From assembly GCA_018524725.1 (NCBI GenBank), contig JAEUWP010000120.1, positions 1 to 64,000 of the forward strand: a stretch of 64,000 nt of DNA, given 5' to 3'. The translations under genes were made by a program, and so were the position numbers. The notes under the pieces are model-generated. The model saw only the letters and a list, made by a program, of their open reading frames with translations. It searched no databases and was not told where the DNA came from. Source of the DNA: Podaxis mareebaensis. Lineage: Eukaryota; Basidiomycota; Agaricomycetes; Agaricales; Agaricaceae. Positions 1 to 10,545 of this stretch are shown here, piece after piece; the first letter of the stretch is position 1, and each line of letters opens with the position of its first letter.

Positions 1-81
1 CATTCCTAAGTCAAAATTAAGTCCAGTTTTTACTAAGTTGAAAAAAGTCATTTTAAGCTTTGCCAGTTTTGCTGATGCAGC

Positions 82-1536
82 ATGTTGAAACCTCTCACAA
101 CCTGGAATGACATTCCTCCTGAAATCATCGAGAAAATCCTAGACTACTCAGATGATTCTTCACTCCTCGTGCTCAGCAAATGTAATCATCAACTCAACTA
201 GATGGCTCTCTATCAATATCTCGAGCCAGAGAGGACAGGTATACTTCAACACCATTCCATCTAATCACCTGTCTGTCTCCAAACCTTGAACAAAAAGGAT
301 ATCATATACACTCTCAACATCACACTATGGCTTCCATACATCCAGCATCTTTGCTGGTTTAGCCCCAAATACATTGACAAAGCACGTATTATCTGCAATA
401 TTAGGGGTCTCACTAGTTTGGTTGCAAAATGCACTCCGCCCCTCAAAACTTTATGGGTTGCAAATGCTCGAGTACTCGAACTGGAGGAATACTTGCTTTC
501 AGAGTTATTGCATGATTTGCTTGAAGCTGCCCTTTTGAAGGGATGCAAAACCCTGGCACTTGAGACCCCTTGTGGGTGGATTGGTCATCAGGGGGAAGAA
601 CAGTGAACTCTATGGTCACTGAAACAGTGGCTTAATTATTGGCTATCTTCATATAGCCACACCAACTCTAACATCTCTGGTCAACACCAGCCACTCACCC
701 TTGGCACAGCATGCTTGTGAGAGCTGGACATAAAATTGAACATGCTTTTTCAACCTTCATTCCTGCCACACTTTTCTAGCATCCTCTGCCAACATACTGC
801 TACCCTCCATCATCTCTCTATTACCTCTTATGAACAAGCTAGTGACAAGGCTTGGGAGGAGTATTTTGCCCCTTTGCACTTTCCGTCCCTGGAGTTCTTA
901 AAAGTGAAACTCTTAGTGCAGCCACAACAAATTATTGATTTCCTTTCTCGGCACCCCACGCTTACAACCCTTGAAATTTCCTGTCTGGGTTTCCCAGATG
1001 GTTGGCCAGAAAAGGCATGGGCAATCTTACTGGGCTTGAGGTCACTAAAGGGTGATGCACCAACCATCACGTGGTTGCTCAAATGTTCCAATGCACGTCC
1101 TCAACTCAACAACATCCATGTTACTTTGGAAGTTGAGTTATAGCTTAAAGAAACCTGTTGTATTGGTTTTGAGGAAGTGATTGATGCCATTGGTGGATTG
1201 TCTTTGACTGCACCATTGAAGCTCGAGATCAACCTCGACTTTGGTTTGATGTCCTCATTACCTTGGATGCAGGAACATATCACCCATGGTATGGAGAAAA
1301 GAGGCCTGAGGTATTCACTGAATTGGTCAAGAGTAACAAAGCTAAAGCTTTATAGTTGCCACTGTTGGTTGTGGTTCCAGTGGGTTCCCAAGTTGATGAT
1401 ACAGTGGTTAGCCTTGTTTACCTCCTTGGAGGAGTTGGAGATGGGAGGCTGTATCTTCAAAGATGATTTGTCAAGCTGAGATTTCTGTGATGCTATCAGA
1501 GCCATTTGTCCTACTTTGAAGGTTTTTGAATATGGT
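82..1536 (+). pseudogene. Decayed F-box/LRR-type gene
   Basis: The ATG at 82 opens a 39-codon frame whose centre reads IPPEIIEKILDYSDDSSLL, an F-box-like helix, and it ends at an in-frame TAG (199-201). Further plus-strand open pieces follow at about 286-606, 736-1143 and 1177-1479. They contain Leu-rich phrases such as LTTLEISCLGF and LEELEMGGC, typical of the repeat part of basidiomycete F-box proteins. Stops and frame changes separate the pieces, so no intact product is possible. The pogo-type transposon begins at 1537 inside what looks like the 3' part. Fungal F-box proteins act as SCF ubiquitin-ligase adaptors, but this copy is dead. The family call rests on the N-terminal motif and the LRR flavour only. 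Confidence 0.5.
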
Positions 1537-1538
1537 TA

Positions 1539-1563
1539 CAGTGATTTACAGTCACTTGACACA
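1539..1563. repeat. Left TIR of pogo-type element
   Basis: 25 bp beginning CAGTGATTTACAG, preceded by TA. It matches the inverted copy at 11623-11647 at 23 of 25 positions. Confidence 0.75.
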
Positions 1564-1653
1564 CCAAAGTGAAATATTTTTTCCCTGGTTCAGTGACACT
1601 GTATCCTCCAGTGAAAGTTACATGAGTGCATTAAAATCAATGTAATCTAAGTA

Positions 1654-2007
1654 TCACCCAAGAATTACAGGTGTATTACAAACTTGTGTAGAGATATGCA
1701 TGTTATACTGCAGAGTCGAAAAGGTCCCTTGAGTGTCACTTGACACAGTGTGACATGGGTGTGACCCCAGCCAATCAATCAGTATGAAATCCACAAACAC
1801 TTGTTCCTTTGCAGGACTGAGCCTCTGAGTTGACACAACATATTCCTCCAGGGCCCATTCTCCATTGATCTGACATGCTAAACTCTTCATTAGGGCATCA
1901 AAATCAGCTGCAAATGCATGAAGTCCCCTTGGCTTGTCCGAAATTTTGTGTTCTTGTTTGTAGGCTTCTGCTGCCTCATTGAGCCTTTTATTGAGCTCAG
2001 AATGCAC
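1654..2007 (-). pseudogene. Transposase N-terminal fragment with CENP-B-type HTH
   Basis: An open frame of 117 codons contains LNEAAEAYKQEH near the start and LSPAKEQVFVDFIL about 60 residues later. Both are characteristic of the N-terminal helix-turn-helix region of fungal pogo-like transposases (usual pattern LNEAAEAYK... LSPAEEQVLVDFIL). The DDE catalytic domain is missing and the frame ends near the left TIR, so it cannot catalyse transposition. Its position between the two TIRs supports assignment to the pogo-type element. It could instead be a domesticated CENP-B-like fragment, but the TIR context makes that less likely. Confidence 0.6.
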
Positions 2008-2137
2008 TTTTTGCTTCTAATGGTGTTATTAAGGTGCCCAGCCAACCACATGGATCAATTTAGAGGCATCCAGTAGAAAGAATGACTGATGAGAGCAATT
2101 GCAGGGTCAGAGAAGTTGTGATGGAGAGCTCAGCTGT

Positions 2138-2893
2138 TGTTACAAGGTTTCTTCTTTGGTTAAGCAATGCCTAAGTTGGAACATATCCTTGTAAGTGAGA
2201 CGAGCAGAGGTCCTAGTCCTGTACAGGTCAATAGGAGCTGCTCTGTTTAACCTCAAGTGGCTGTTCACGTTGTCTCTAGGCAGTGAACTCATGTAGATTG
2301 CACACTCCATAGGACAAGACATTGGAGAGAAGCCTTGGAGGGAAAAGCTGACTACAAGGGCAAAGAGTTGTAGACTTTAACAGGCTACTAGTGCTCAAGG
2401 ACTTATTAAGTGCCAAGAGAAGGTAACACACATTAAGATTAGACTTGGCTAATCTACATATTCAGTCAGTATACATATACTGAGTCCTACGACTACTTTA
2501 GGAAGTAGATCAATAGTAACATAGAAGACGAATAAGAGGGAGGCATATGTCATAGATAAAAAGTCTGCATGAGCAAACATATTTGATGTGAACACAAATA
2601 CAACAGAGGCAACGAAACTTATACCTGGTCCAAATTTAGAAAAGTGTCTAGGAAAGGAAACAGTAAGTTCAGCATTCAATCACAGGTCATTGTCACATGG
2701 AAAATACACTCTGTGGTAATGGCATGCTTTGTCTACCTTCTCACACATTTCCCAATCAAGCGTTTGTTGCAACTCAGTGGTTTCCTGCCAGAGGCTGACC
2801 ATCATGCATTTCATCAAATCCCATTCTTTGTAAGTTTGCTCTTCAGGCTCTTCGGTCTCCTCAGTGATCTTGGAGTCTGCAATATTTGTAACA
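2138..2893 (-). repeat. 3' LTR of element A
   Basis: 756 bp with 7-bp terminal inverted repeats TGTTACA/TGTAACA. On the minus strand it is preceded by a purine-rich tract (GAAGGGGATCA, about 2894-2904), a plausible plus-strand primer site. The third open region of the element continues about 214 nt into this LTR. Confidence 0.93.
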
Positions 2894-4360
2894 TGATCCC
2901 CTTCATAAGGTCGAGTGTCCTCACTCGACTCAGTGACTCCCAGTAATGTTTTCATTGTCATAAAGATATTCATGCATTCCTTCTCCTGTGTCATCCATGA
3001 CATCTCAAAGGGTGTGTTCGATTGATTGAGCTGTCCATCATTGAGGGTGAATGCATTGATCAGAGGCTCTGGAGATGATGGTGGTATTGATGGTGTGATG
3101 GGAGAGGTGTGGAGGAGATCTGTCATGGTGTTTGTCAGCAAATCTAGGTCCTCAGATGTTGTCAGCAGTGGTGAGGCCTGCCCGAAGGAGAGTGTGATGT
3201 TGGTGGTGGTGCAGACAAATGGGTGAAGGAGATCTTGAGTCTCCTGACAATGGGGGTTGAGCTGCAGAGGAGGAGGAAGTTGGTAAGGGGAGAGCTGAGG
3301 GATGAGCATTTTGGGATTGATCGTTTGTGGGAGTGCTAATTCCTCATCCACCATCCTGCTGCCCAGTAGTGGCAGCATGTTTGGTGAGTCTGGCCATGGT
3401 GAGCTGGGCTCAGTCGGTGAGGATTCTGGCATAGTGGAATGGTGGGCATGTTCTGATGGGATTAAGGAAACAGTACTTCTGGTAATGTCTGGGGGCATAG
3501 TGGTGGCAGAAGGGGCAATAGTATCTCATGCATTGATCCACCCTATGACCCACATTGCTACATTGATAGCAGGTGGTGCATCAGTTGGATAGGGTGAGGA
3601 TAGGGCTGTCAGTGATAGCAAGTTCTGTATTTCCAGAAGTTCCTGTTTTGGTGTGTTGTTGATCCACATCATGAAGTTGCTTGGGTACTGAAGAGGTTCC
3701 TTGGTCCTGTTGGGGCAAGGGGTTGCAAGTAACGTTGCCAGATCTAAGTCCAATTTGTGGGTGGAGAAAAGCAGATATGTCCTCTCATGCTTGCAGAATC
3801 ATGCAGTGGGTGCCTCAGAGGTATTGCCTTTCTTGATCAAGTCCTGGCAGGTCAATAACCTGAGTAAAGCAGGCACTGACTTCATTGGCCAGTCTGTTAG
3901 CATGGAGCTGGCAATGTATTGCATTAAACCAAGTTGACCTGAAAGAGTCGAATACTTCAGTTGATTGATTACTGCACTCAAGAGCGGTCCTTGCTCAGGA
4001 AAAGGCATCTTCATATAAAGAGTTGAGTCATACTGCAGCAGAAAGAGCGGCATTGCTTGCTTCTTGTAAGGCATGAGATGGAAGGGTTTGCCTTTGGGTG
4101 CTTTGTGCTTCATGTAGTTGGAATGCCTCAGATATTTGGTGCCTGACTTCTGCAATGTCAGTGACTTGTCTTTGTTGCTCTTCATAGTGGAGGGACTCGG
4201 GGGTAGAGGGGTGATCCTCTGGGGAAGGTGTCAGTTCGTGGGTAAGAGGAGTGGGTGGAACAGAGATGAGGGTCTGTGATGAAGCTCGAGTGAAGGAGGT
4301 AATAGAAGTAGGAGTGGTTGGGTAGTCAGTGGTCGTAGTGTTGCTGGAAGTGAAAGACAT
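2680..4360 (-). pseudogene. Element A third open region (ORF3/ORF4) downstream of pol
   Basis: An ATG at 4360, 16 nt beyond the pol stop, opens a Thr/Pro/Ser-rich N-terminus (TTTTDYPTTPTSITS...). This frame continues with stops to a CCHC knuckle, CYQCSNVGHRVDQC, near 3580-3540. A different frame then carries a 272-codon stretch (3498-2680) with LPQTINPKMLIPQLSPYQLP and an acidic, Trp-containing tail. The tail crosses the purine tract and ends 214 nt inside the 3' LTR. Element B has homologues of both parts, so the region belongs to the family rather than being random sequence. Function is unknown; the knuckle suggests nucleic-acid binding. Relative to B, about 1.36 kb is missing at about 3353-3377. 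Confidence 0.65.
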
Positions 4361-4376
4361 TTGAGTAACTTGCAGT

Positions 4377-7300
4377 TTAGTGGAGGTTGTGTTGCAGTTT
4401 ATAAGCATCAAGGAGGGTTTTGGAATTGCACAGGTCTGTCGAATTTTGCCAGGTTCGTTCTGATTCTGGGTATCCCTTCCAATGCACTAGAAACTCTAGT
4501 CCTTGTCTTCTGGTGTGACGGTGCACCACTATGGCTTTGACTTCCCATTCTTCTTCTCCTTGGATGAGGTCAGGTGGGGGTCTTGAGAAGTGTTTGCCAT
4601 AAATGTCATTTTCAGTGATGGGGTAGAGGTATTGGACATGGAAGACATTGTGTATCTTCCAGTTCTTTGGGAGAGATAGCTCATAGGATACATTTCTGCA
4701 TTTCCTAATAATGGTGAATGGGCCTAATCGATGGGTGGCAATTTTCCTTGATGTGACCTGAATTGGTAGATTTCGAGCATTGAGCCACACTTTCTGGCCA
4801 GGTTCTATTTTTGGCAAAGTGTGTGTTTGTGTCCATTCTGTCATAATTTTGCGTGAAGTCTCATGTGCTATTTTTGCAGCTTCTCAGATATTTATAATCC
4901 AGTTCATTCTTTCTTCGGCTGATGGGAAGTTTGTTGGTGCTAGCTTGGTTGGGAAAGCTTTGAGTGGATGGCCATACATAAGTTCAAACAGTGTTTGTTG
5001 GCAGTTGGTGTGTGTTCTGGAATTATGGGAGAATTCAACTAAAGGAAGGTGTTCGGGCCAGGTGTGGGGATTTTGAGTGCAATAGGCTGATAGGTACATC
5101 TCAATTTCTTGATTAAATCATTTGGTTGATCCATCCGACTGGGGGTGATAGGCAGTGGAGGGGGCGTGATTGATGTTCAGCTTCTTGAACATAGCTTGTA
5201 TCAATTTGGCCATAAATCAGGGATCTCTGTCCAAAATGATTTTATCAGGTATTCCTGTGCAAATGAACACATGTTTGATCAAGATGTCTGTGATTTGATT
5301 GGCAGTGGCAGTTTTGGAAGTGGGTACTATGATTATCCCCTTCATAAGGCTGTGGTCCACCATGGACAATATTGCATTATATCTGTTGGATTCGGGGAGG
5401 TCTGTAATAAGGTCCATGGACATCTGGGTGAAGGGCTGTGATGATCAGGGACCTGGAATCAGTTGGAGAGGAGGCTTCAAGGGTCATCTGTTGATCTTGT
5501 ATTGTTGGCAGGTAGGGCATCCTTTCACATAGTTTGTGATGTAGGTGCGAATGCTGGGCCAAGTGACATATTCTCGAAGTTTCCTGAGGGTTTCAGTGAC
5601 TCCAGGGTGTCCTGCAGTTGGTGCATTGTGTACATGCTGCAATAAGTGCTTCTTAAGCACAGAGTCCATGGGAAGTTGAATGCGACCTTCTTGATCCAGT
5701 TCTGTGGTTCCATCCTTTCTTTGGGCTTCATTTTCAACATCAGGGTCTATGATGTTGACTTTGTCATTTTCTCCTGAACTAGCCAGTTTCATGTTAGCAT
5801 TGGTGAAATCGTTAGTTTGAAACTTTTCTAGTGGGATGGCTACTTTTGTCATTTTGAGTTCCATGTCTTTACTTGTCAAGGCATGATCTGGTCTTCTGGA
5901 CAAAGCATTGGTAGTGCAGTTTTTAGGTCTGGGAATATGGTGAATCTTGATTTTATGGGTGCTAATCACAGTGGACCATCAAATGGTTTGTCTTGATAGT
6001 TTTGATGGCTTGGCCCAATGAATGATGTTATCATGATCTGTCCATATCGTTGTTTTGTAGGGTGATCCATCGATGTAATGACACCATTCTTGTAATGCAC
6101 AGATAATAGCTAGGAATTCTTGTTCTGACACATGGTAGTTCCATTCAGCTTGGGAGAATGGTTTGGAATAGTAGAAGCATGGATGTAGCACACCATTTGA
6201 ATCCTTCTGGAGAAGAACTGCTCCAGAAGCATAGGTGGACACATCGGTTTGAATTTCAAATGGTTTCAAAGGATTGGGAGTGATTAAAACAGGTTCTTCC
6301 AGGAACCATTGCTTTAGCTTTCTAAATGCATCATCAGCTTCTCTTGTCCATTTTAAAGGAATATTGGACTTCTTTAAAAGCACATTAAGGGGTAAGGACA
6401 GGTGGGCATAGTGCTTGATGAACTTGTGGTAGAAATTGCAGAACCTGATGAATTTCCATACGTCTCAGACTGTCTTGGGTGTAGGCCAGTCCACTATTCC
6501 CTTGAGTTTGGTGGGATCCATCTTGACTTCGTTAGGAGAGATAATGAATCTGAGGTAGGTGAGAGTTATTTTCTTGAATTCGCATTTCTCTGGTTTGAGG
6601 TAGAGGTCATGTTTCTGTAAGATTTTGAATACTTCTCTTGTCATTTTTCACAGTTCAGCTTTGGTGGGGGCATGGATGAGGATATTGTCTATATAGACAA
6701 TAACTTTGTTTTACATGATGAGAGGAGCGAGGATAGTGTCCATCATGTTTTGGAATGTTGCAGGACTGTTGCACATTCCAAAGAACATGACTGTGGGTTC
6801 AAATAATCCTTGATGAGTGCAGAAAGCTCCTTTCCATCTGTCTTCTTCAACAATGCAGACATTGTTGTAGCCAAGTCTGACATCGAGTGCAGTGAAGTAT
6901 TTTGAGCCTCATAATTTGTTGAGTATGGATTGGATCGAGGGGATGGGATAGCCATTCTTGACCATGTGCTCGTTGAGGTATCAGTAGTCCTGACAAGGCC
7001 TGAGTTTTCCATCTTTCTTTGAAACAAAGAAAAATGGTGAGGCCATGGGGGATTTTGAGGGTCTGATATATCCTTTTGCAAGGTTTTCTTCAAGGAATTT
7101 GTCAAGCTCCTTTTCTTCAGCGAGGGAGAGTTTATAGGAAGGGAAAGCTTTTGGTACAAAGGTTTCCTTGGTTTCGATCCAGTGGTCCCATTGTCAAGCA
7201 GGAGGGAATCTTTTGCTTTTCTTTTGAGAGAAAAGGTTGAGATATTCATGAAATTCCTGGGGAACTATTTTCTCAGGATCAGTTTCCTTTTTCTGTTCTC

Positions 7301-7975
7301 CTGTTTGAGCTAGTATTTGAGAATAGGAGGTTTTGGTGTTTATTTCAGTGAAGTTTTCCTTGGAGAAATCTTCTTCAAGCTTGTTCACATAGATGTCTGA
7401 AAGAGTGTCATCAATTATTGAAGAGAGTGTGGTGTTTTCTGTTAAATGTCTCCATGAGAGGACTCATTTTGACCAGTCGATGTCGGGGTTGTATTTGGCA
7501 AGCCAAGGGATTCCTAGGATTATTCTAGGTCGTCCTAGATTGATCATTTGCAAATCCATCTTCATTTGTTTCCCATAGATGGTGAAATCAAGGGTAACAG
7601 AATGAGTGATTTGCTTATCTTTGTTCAAGGTTCTGTCGGCATTCCTGACTTTGATTGGTTTCTTTAGTGGTGATGTTTTTAGGTTCCATTTCTCGACCAG
7701 CTGGTGGTCAATAAAATCTCGTCCTGCTCTGGAATCTATCAGTGCAAGGTCTTTTCAGAGAGATGCACAGTGATGGGGCAATAAAAGGTGTTGGATTGGT
7801 GAGTCTTTAAACACAATTCAGAAATGGGTACTTCATTCTGAGAAGAAGAAGGAGGCATAATTTCGTCCTTAGGATGGGGATAAGAGTCAGAAACCAGTCC
7901 GTTAGAGAACAAAAGGGGAGAAGAAAAAGAATCATCCTTTGGTGCATCTTTCTTTCCTTTAGACGATCTAGACAT
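4377..7975 (-). pseudogene. Element A pol: protease, RT, RNase H, integrase, chromodomain (degenerate)
   Basis: A pre-protease piece (7975-7739) is followed after a frame change by a retropepsin-like motif reading LIDSRAGRDFID near 7735, where the usual D-S-G glycine is Arg. RT follows (about 7190-6400); its YxDD box reads YIDN near 6690. RNase H is at 6383-5979 (QTDVSTYASG, TDHDN). The integrase HHCC zinc-binding part is at 5969-5484 (HNAPTAGHPG, CPTC). The core (5423-4884) has both Asp (MDLITDLP, ILDRDP), but the Glu motif region reads STK-stop. The C-terminal piece 4844-4377 has a GPF-type region and a chromodomain (WEVKAIVVHRH...LVHWKGYPESERTW). From 7388 on the pieces share one frame; most interruptions are point stops. 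The pol stop is the TAA at 4377-4379. Confidence 0.9.
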
Positions 7976-8208
7976 GGAGGCTAGTCATCTGAGGCAAAAT
8001 CCTGGATCTCCTTTGCTTGAGCACTGGTGGAGTTCAAAAATTCAGTGAAGATTTCAGCAACTTCTTCATCATCTGCTTCCTGAATTATTTCATTGATCCA
8101 GGTGAACATGACTTTTCGCTTCTGCTGTCTTTCCTTGTCATGGGGTAGTTTAGGGGGTATGGGTGGCTTATGCTTGGAAACCTTTGCTTGGGTGTTTCAT
8201 GGTAGATT

Positions 8209-10067
8209 TCATGTCAATTGTAGTGGGTTCAGTTTCTTTGGACATTCTCGAGTGAAATGTCCTGTCTGTCCACAGTTGAAACATTTCCCTTGCTTAAGGT
8301 CATTGCACATTTTTGGGGTGAGGATGTTCTGAAGGAACATCTCCAGGAGGTCTTGATTTTCTTCAACCTTGTTAACTTCTGCATTGGATTCTTCTTCCAA
8401 GGAATAGTTTTCTTCAAGAGTGATTTCAGAGAGTGCCAGTGCCAGGTTATCCACATCCATGGCATATGAATCTTTATATGCCTGGCTTCTTGACCAATTC
8501 ATATTATAGGATGCTTTCTTCTTCAGTTGGAGTATAGCTCTATTGGTTCATTCTTGGGCATGGCTAGCTCAATAGTTGTTCTCCATGCGGTGCTGTTCTT
8601 CCACTGCTCTCACTGCTTTGAACCAGATGTCGATGTCTGGTCTGGGTCTGAGGGTGATGGTTTTGAGGCCAATTTTGAAGTCCAGTCCTTCTCTGAAGCG
8701 GTAAATGAGTTCTTGGGGATTGACCATCCCTGCTTGGGTCGCAAGGACTTTGAACTCAGAGATGTACTGGTCCACTGGTCTTTGTTTCTGCTTGAGGGCA
8801 TGGAGTTGTCAGAGAGTGTCTTTGGTGTAGTTGTAAGGGAGGAAGATTCTGTCGAGCTCATCTTGGAATGCATTGAACACTCCGAGATGTAATACTCCAT
8901 TGAAGTTGTGTTGGTGGAGGTATTCTGTTTTCCATGGTTCTGCTGCTCCTCCAATGTAGTAGAGCATGAATATGATAGCATCATGGTTGGTAGGGAATTT
9001 ATGCTGGTTGGCGATGATGTACAGGGCACATTGTTGCTTCCATGCCAAGTACTTCTGTGGGTCTCCATCATACAAGGGTGGTGCCTTGTATTCTGGTGTG
9101 GAAGGGGTGGCAGGCATTTGTGCTTGTCGGGGAAAACCAAAACCTGGTGGAGGTGCTCCTGGTTGTCCTGGTGCAGGAGGTCCTGGGGGTGGTGCTCCTG
9201 GTGGTGGTGGAGGTGGTGCTCCCAGTGGTCCTGGTGGATTTGGACCTGGTTGTCCTAGTCCTGACAGTGGTTGTCCAGGTGAAGGTGGTCCAGGAGGCAG
9301 GTGAGGGCTTCCTGTTTACAGCGGGTTTGTTGGCTGAGCTGCTCCAGTCTGAGGCGGGTTTCCCTGATTTCCTTGTACAACTCCAGTTGCTTGATGTCTG
9401 GGAATCACTGGGTTGGTGAAGAGGGGCTGTTGGAAGAATCTTTGGTTCAGGGGTATGATATTGCTTCCAAATGTGAAGGTGGCAGCCTGATTGACAGGTG
9501 CCGTGGAGTCTGTTCTAGGAACCGGTGGTTGTTGCTGCATTGGTGGTTGAACTGGTTGCTGGGGAGCAGGAGTAAGGTGTTGAGATGGTTGTTGCTGGTA
9601 TGGGGGTGGAATTGAGGCTGTGCTTGAAGGTCGAGCAAGTTGCTGAGGTGATTGTACAACAGCAGGAGGGATAGTGACAGTGGCCAACATTTGTTATCTC
9701 CATTCTCTAGCTGCTTCTCTTCTTCCTCTAATATTGGCAGTAAGTCACAGTTCCCAAGGGGCAACTTTGTCAAGGTTAAGAGATCTGACTCTTCTCAGAG
9801 GTCTTGTTCTTGCTAGAGAAACAATTGGTGAGACTGGGGATACTGATCATTGGGCTGTTTCGTCACTGCTGTCTGAGTCCTGGGCTCTAACTCATTCCAA
9901 TAAAGTGGCTGCTTCTCCTGTAATGGCGAGGGGAGTGGGGGAGTGGAAGGACATTCAAGGTTCCTCTCGACAAGGGCTTGAATCAATTCTTGCACTTGTT
10001 CTGGTGTGAGGTCAAGGTGGCAGAGACTGGGAGGGATTAATGAAGATATAGAAATATTGTCCTGCAA
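8209..10067 (-). pseudogene. Element A gag (degenerate)
   Basis: In minus-strand order there is an acidic N-terminal piece (10067-9813), a Pro/Gln-rich linker (9690-9316), a capsid-like Gag domain (9117-8809, with DGDPQKYLAWKQQC and YIGGAAEPW), a further Gag piece (8775-8569) and a nucleocapsid piece (8502-8209). The last contains the CCHC zinc knuckle CFNCGQTGHFTRECP. Pieces from 9690 onward share one reading frame and are broken by a TAA at 9316-9318 and TGA at 8809-8811 and 8569-8571. One frameshift separates the N-terminal piece at about 9700-9800. No convincing ATG precedes the first piece. Gag would package the element RNA, but it cannot be made whole here. Confidence 0.8.
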
Positions 10068-10386
10068 GGAACTCCAGGAAGATGATAAGGTAGAATAAAT
10101 AGAAGAAGGAGCAAATGATTGAGGGTTGTTGATTTCAGATGATCGAGAACTTCTGTCAATTTCTGTTGATCAAGAACACTTTTCGATTTTCATTGATCAA
10201 GAATGCTTTTCGATTTCTGTCAATTGAGAACACTTCACCTTGACAAATGTTGATGCAATTTACAGCCAGGGTCTTCTTCTGACAGACCACCAAACATTGA
10301 GTGGGCATATTATAGGCTTCCTTGCCAGACCACCAAACAATGAGTGGGTGAATTACAGTCGAGAAGGGGGTTTTGGTGTTGTTTAG

Positions 10387-10489
10387 GCACAGCACAAAGC
10401 AATGAGAACCAATGACGTCCTGATGGCACAGCACAGAGCAATGAGAACCTTGGGGCAACTATACGCACAGCACGAAGCAATGAGAATGA
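10387..10489. repeat. 39-bp tandem repeat in the element A leader
   Basis: Three copies begin at 10387, 10426 and 10465 with the core GCACAGCACRAAGCAATGAG, spaced exactly 39 bp. A second imperfect repeat (TGATCAAGAA...CTTTTCGATTT) lies at about 10140-10235. A third pair (ACCACCAAACAWTGAGTGGG) lies at about 10282 and 10325. All are in the untranslated leader between PBS and gag. Confidence 0.8.
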
Positions 10490-10531
10490 TAGTCAGGGTG
10501 AAAGTTACAATGTGGGATTGGCACACAAGGG

Positions 10532-10543
10532 AAGTCTAATCTT
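10532..10543 (-). other. Self-priming-type primer-binding site of element A
   Basis: Two bases inside the 5' LTR edge the minus strand reads AAGATTAGACTT. No TGG-initial tRNA complement is present at the LTR border. The 12-mer is exactly complementary to AAGTCTAATCTT in the LTR (10854-10843). In Tf1/sushi-group elements the 5' end of the RNA folds onto the PBS to prime reverse transcription, and this arrangement fits that mechanism. Confidence 0.65.
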
Positions 10544-10545
10544 GA

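Noticed and set aside
8908..9419. Gly/Val/Trp-rich plus-strand open frames of over 100 codons
   Set aside because: They are antisense readings of the Pro/Gln-rich gag linker of element A; composition mirrors the opposite strand and no plus-strand gene signals exist.
10156..10458. 100-codon minus-strand frame in the element A leader as an extra gene
   Set aside because: It reads through the tandem repeats and has no conserved domain; more likely untranslated leader.
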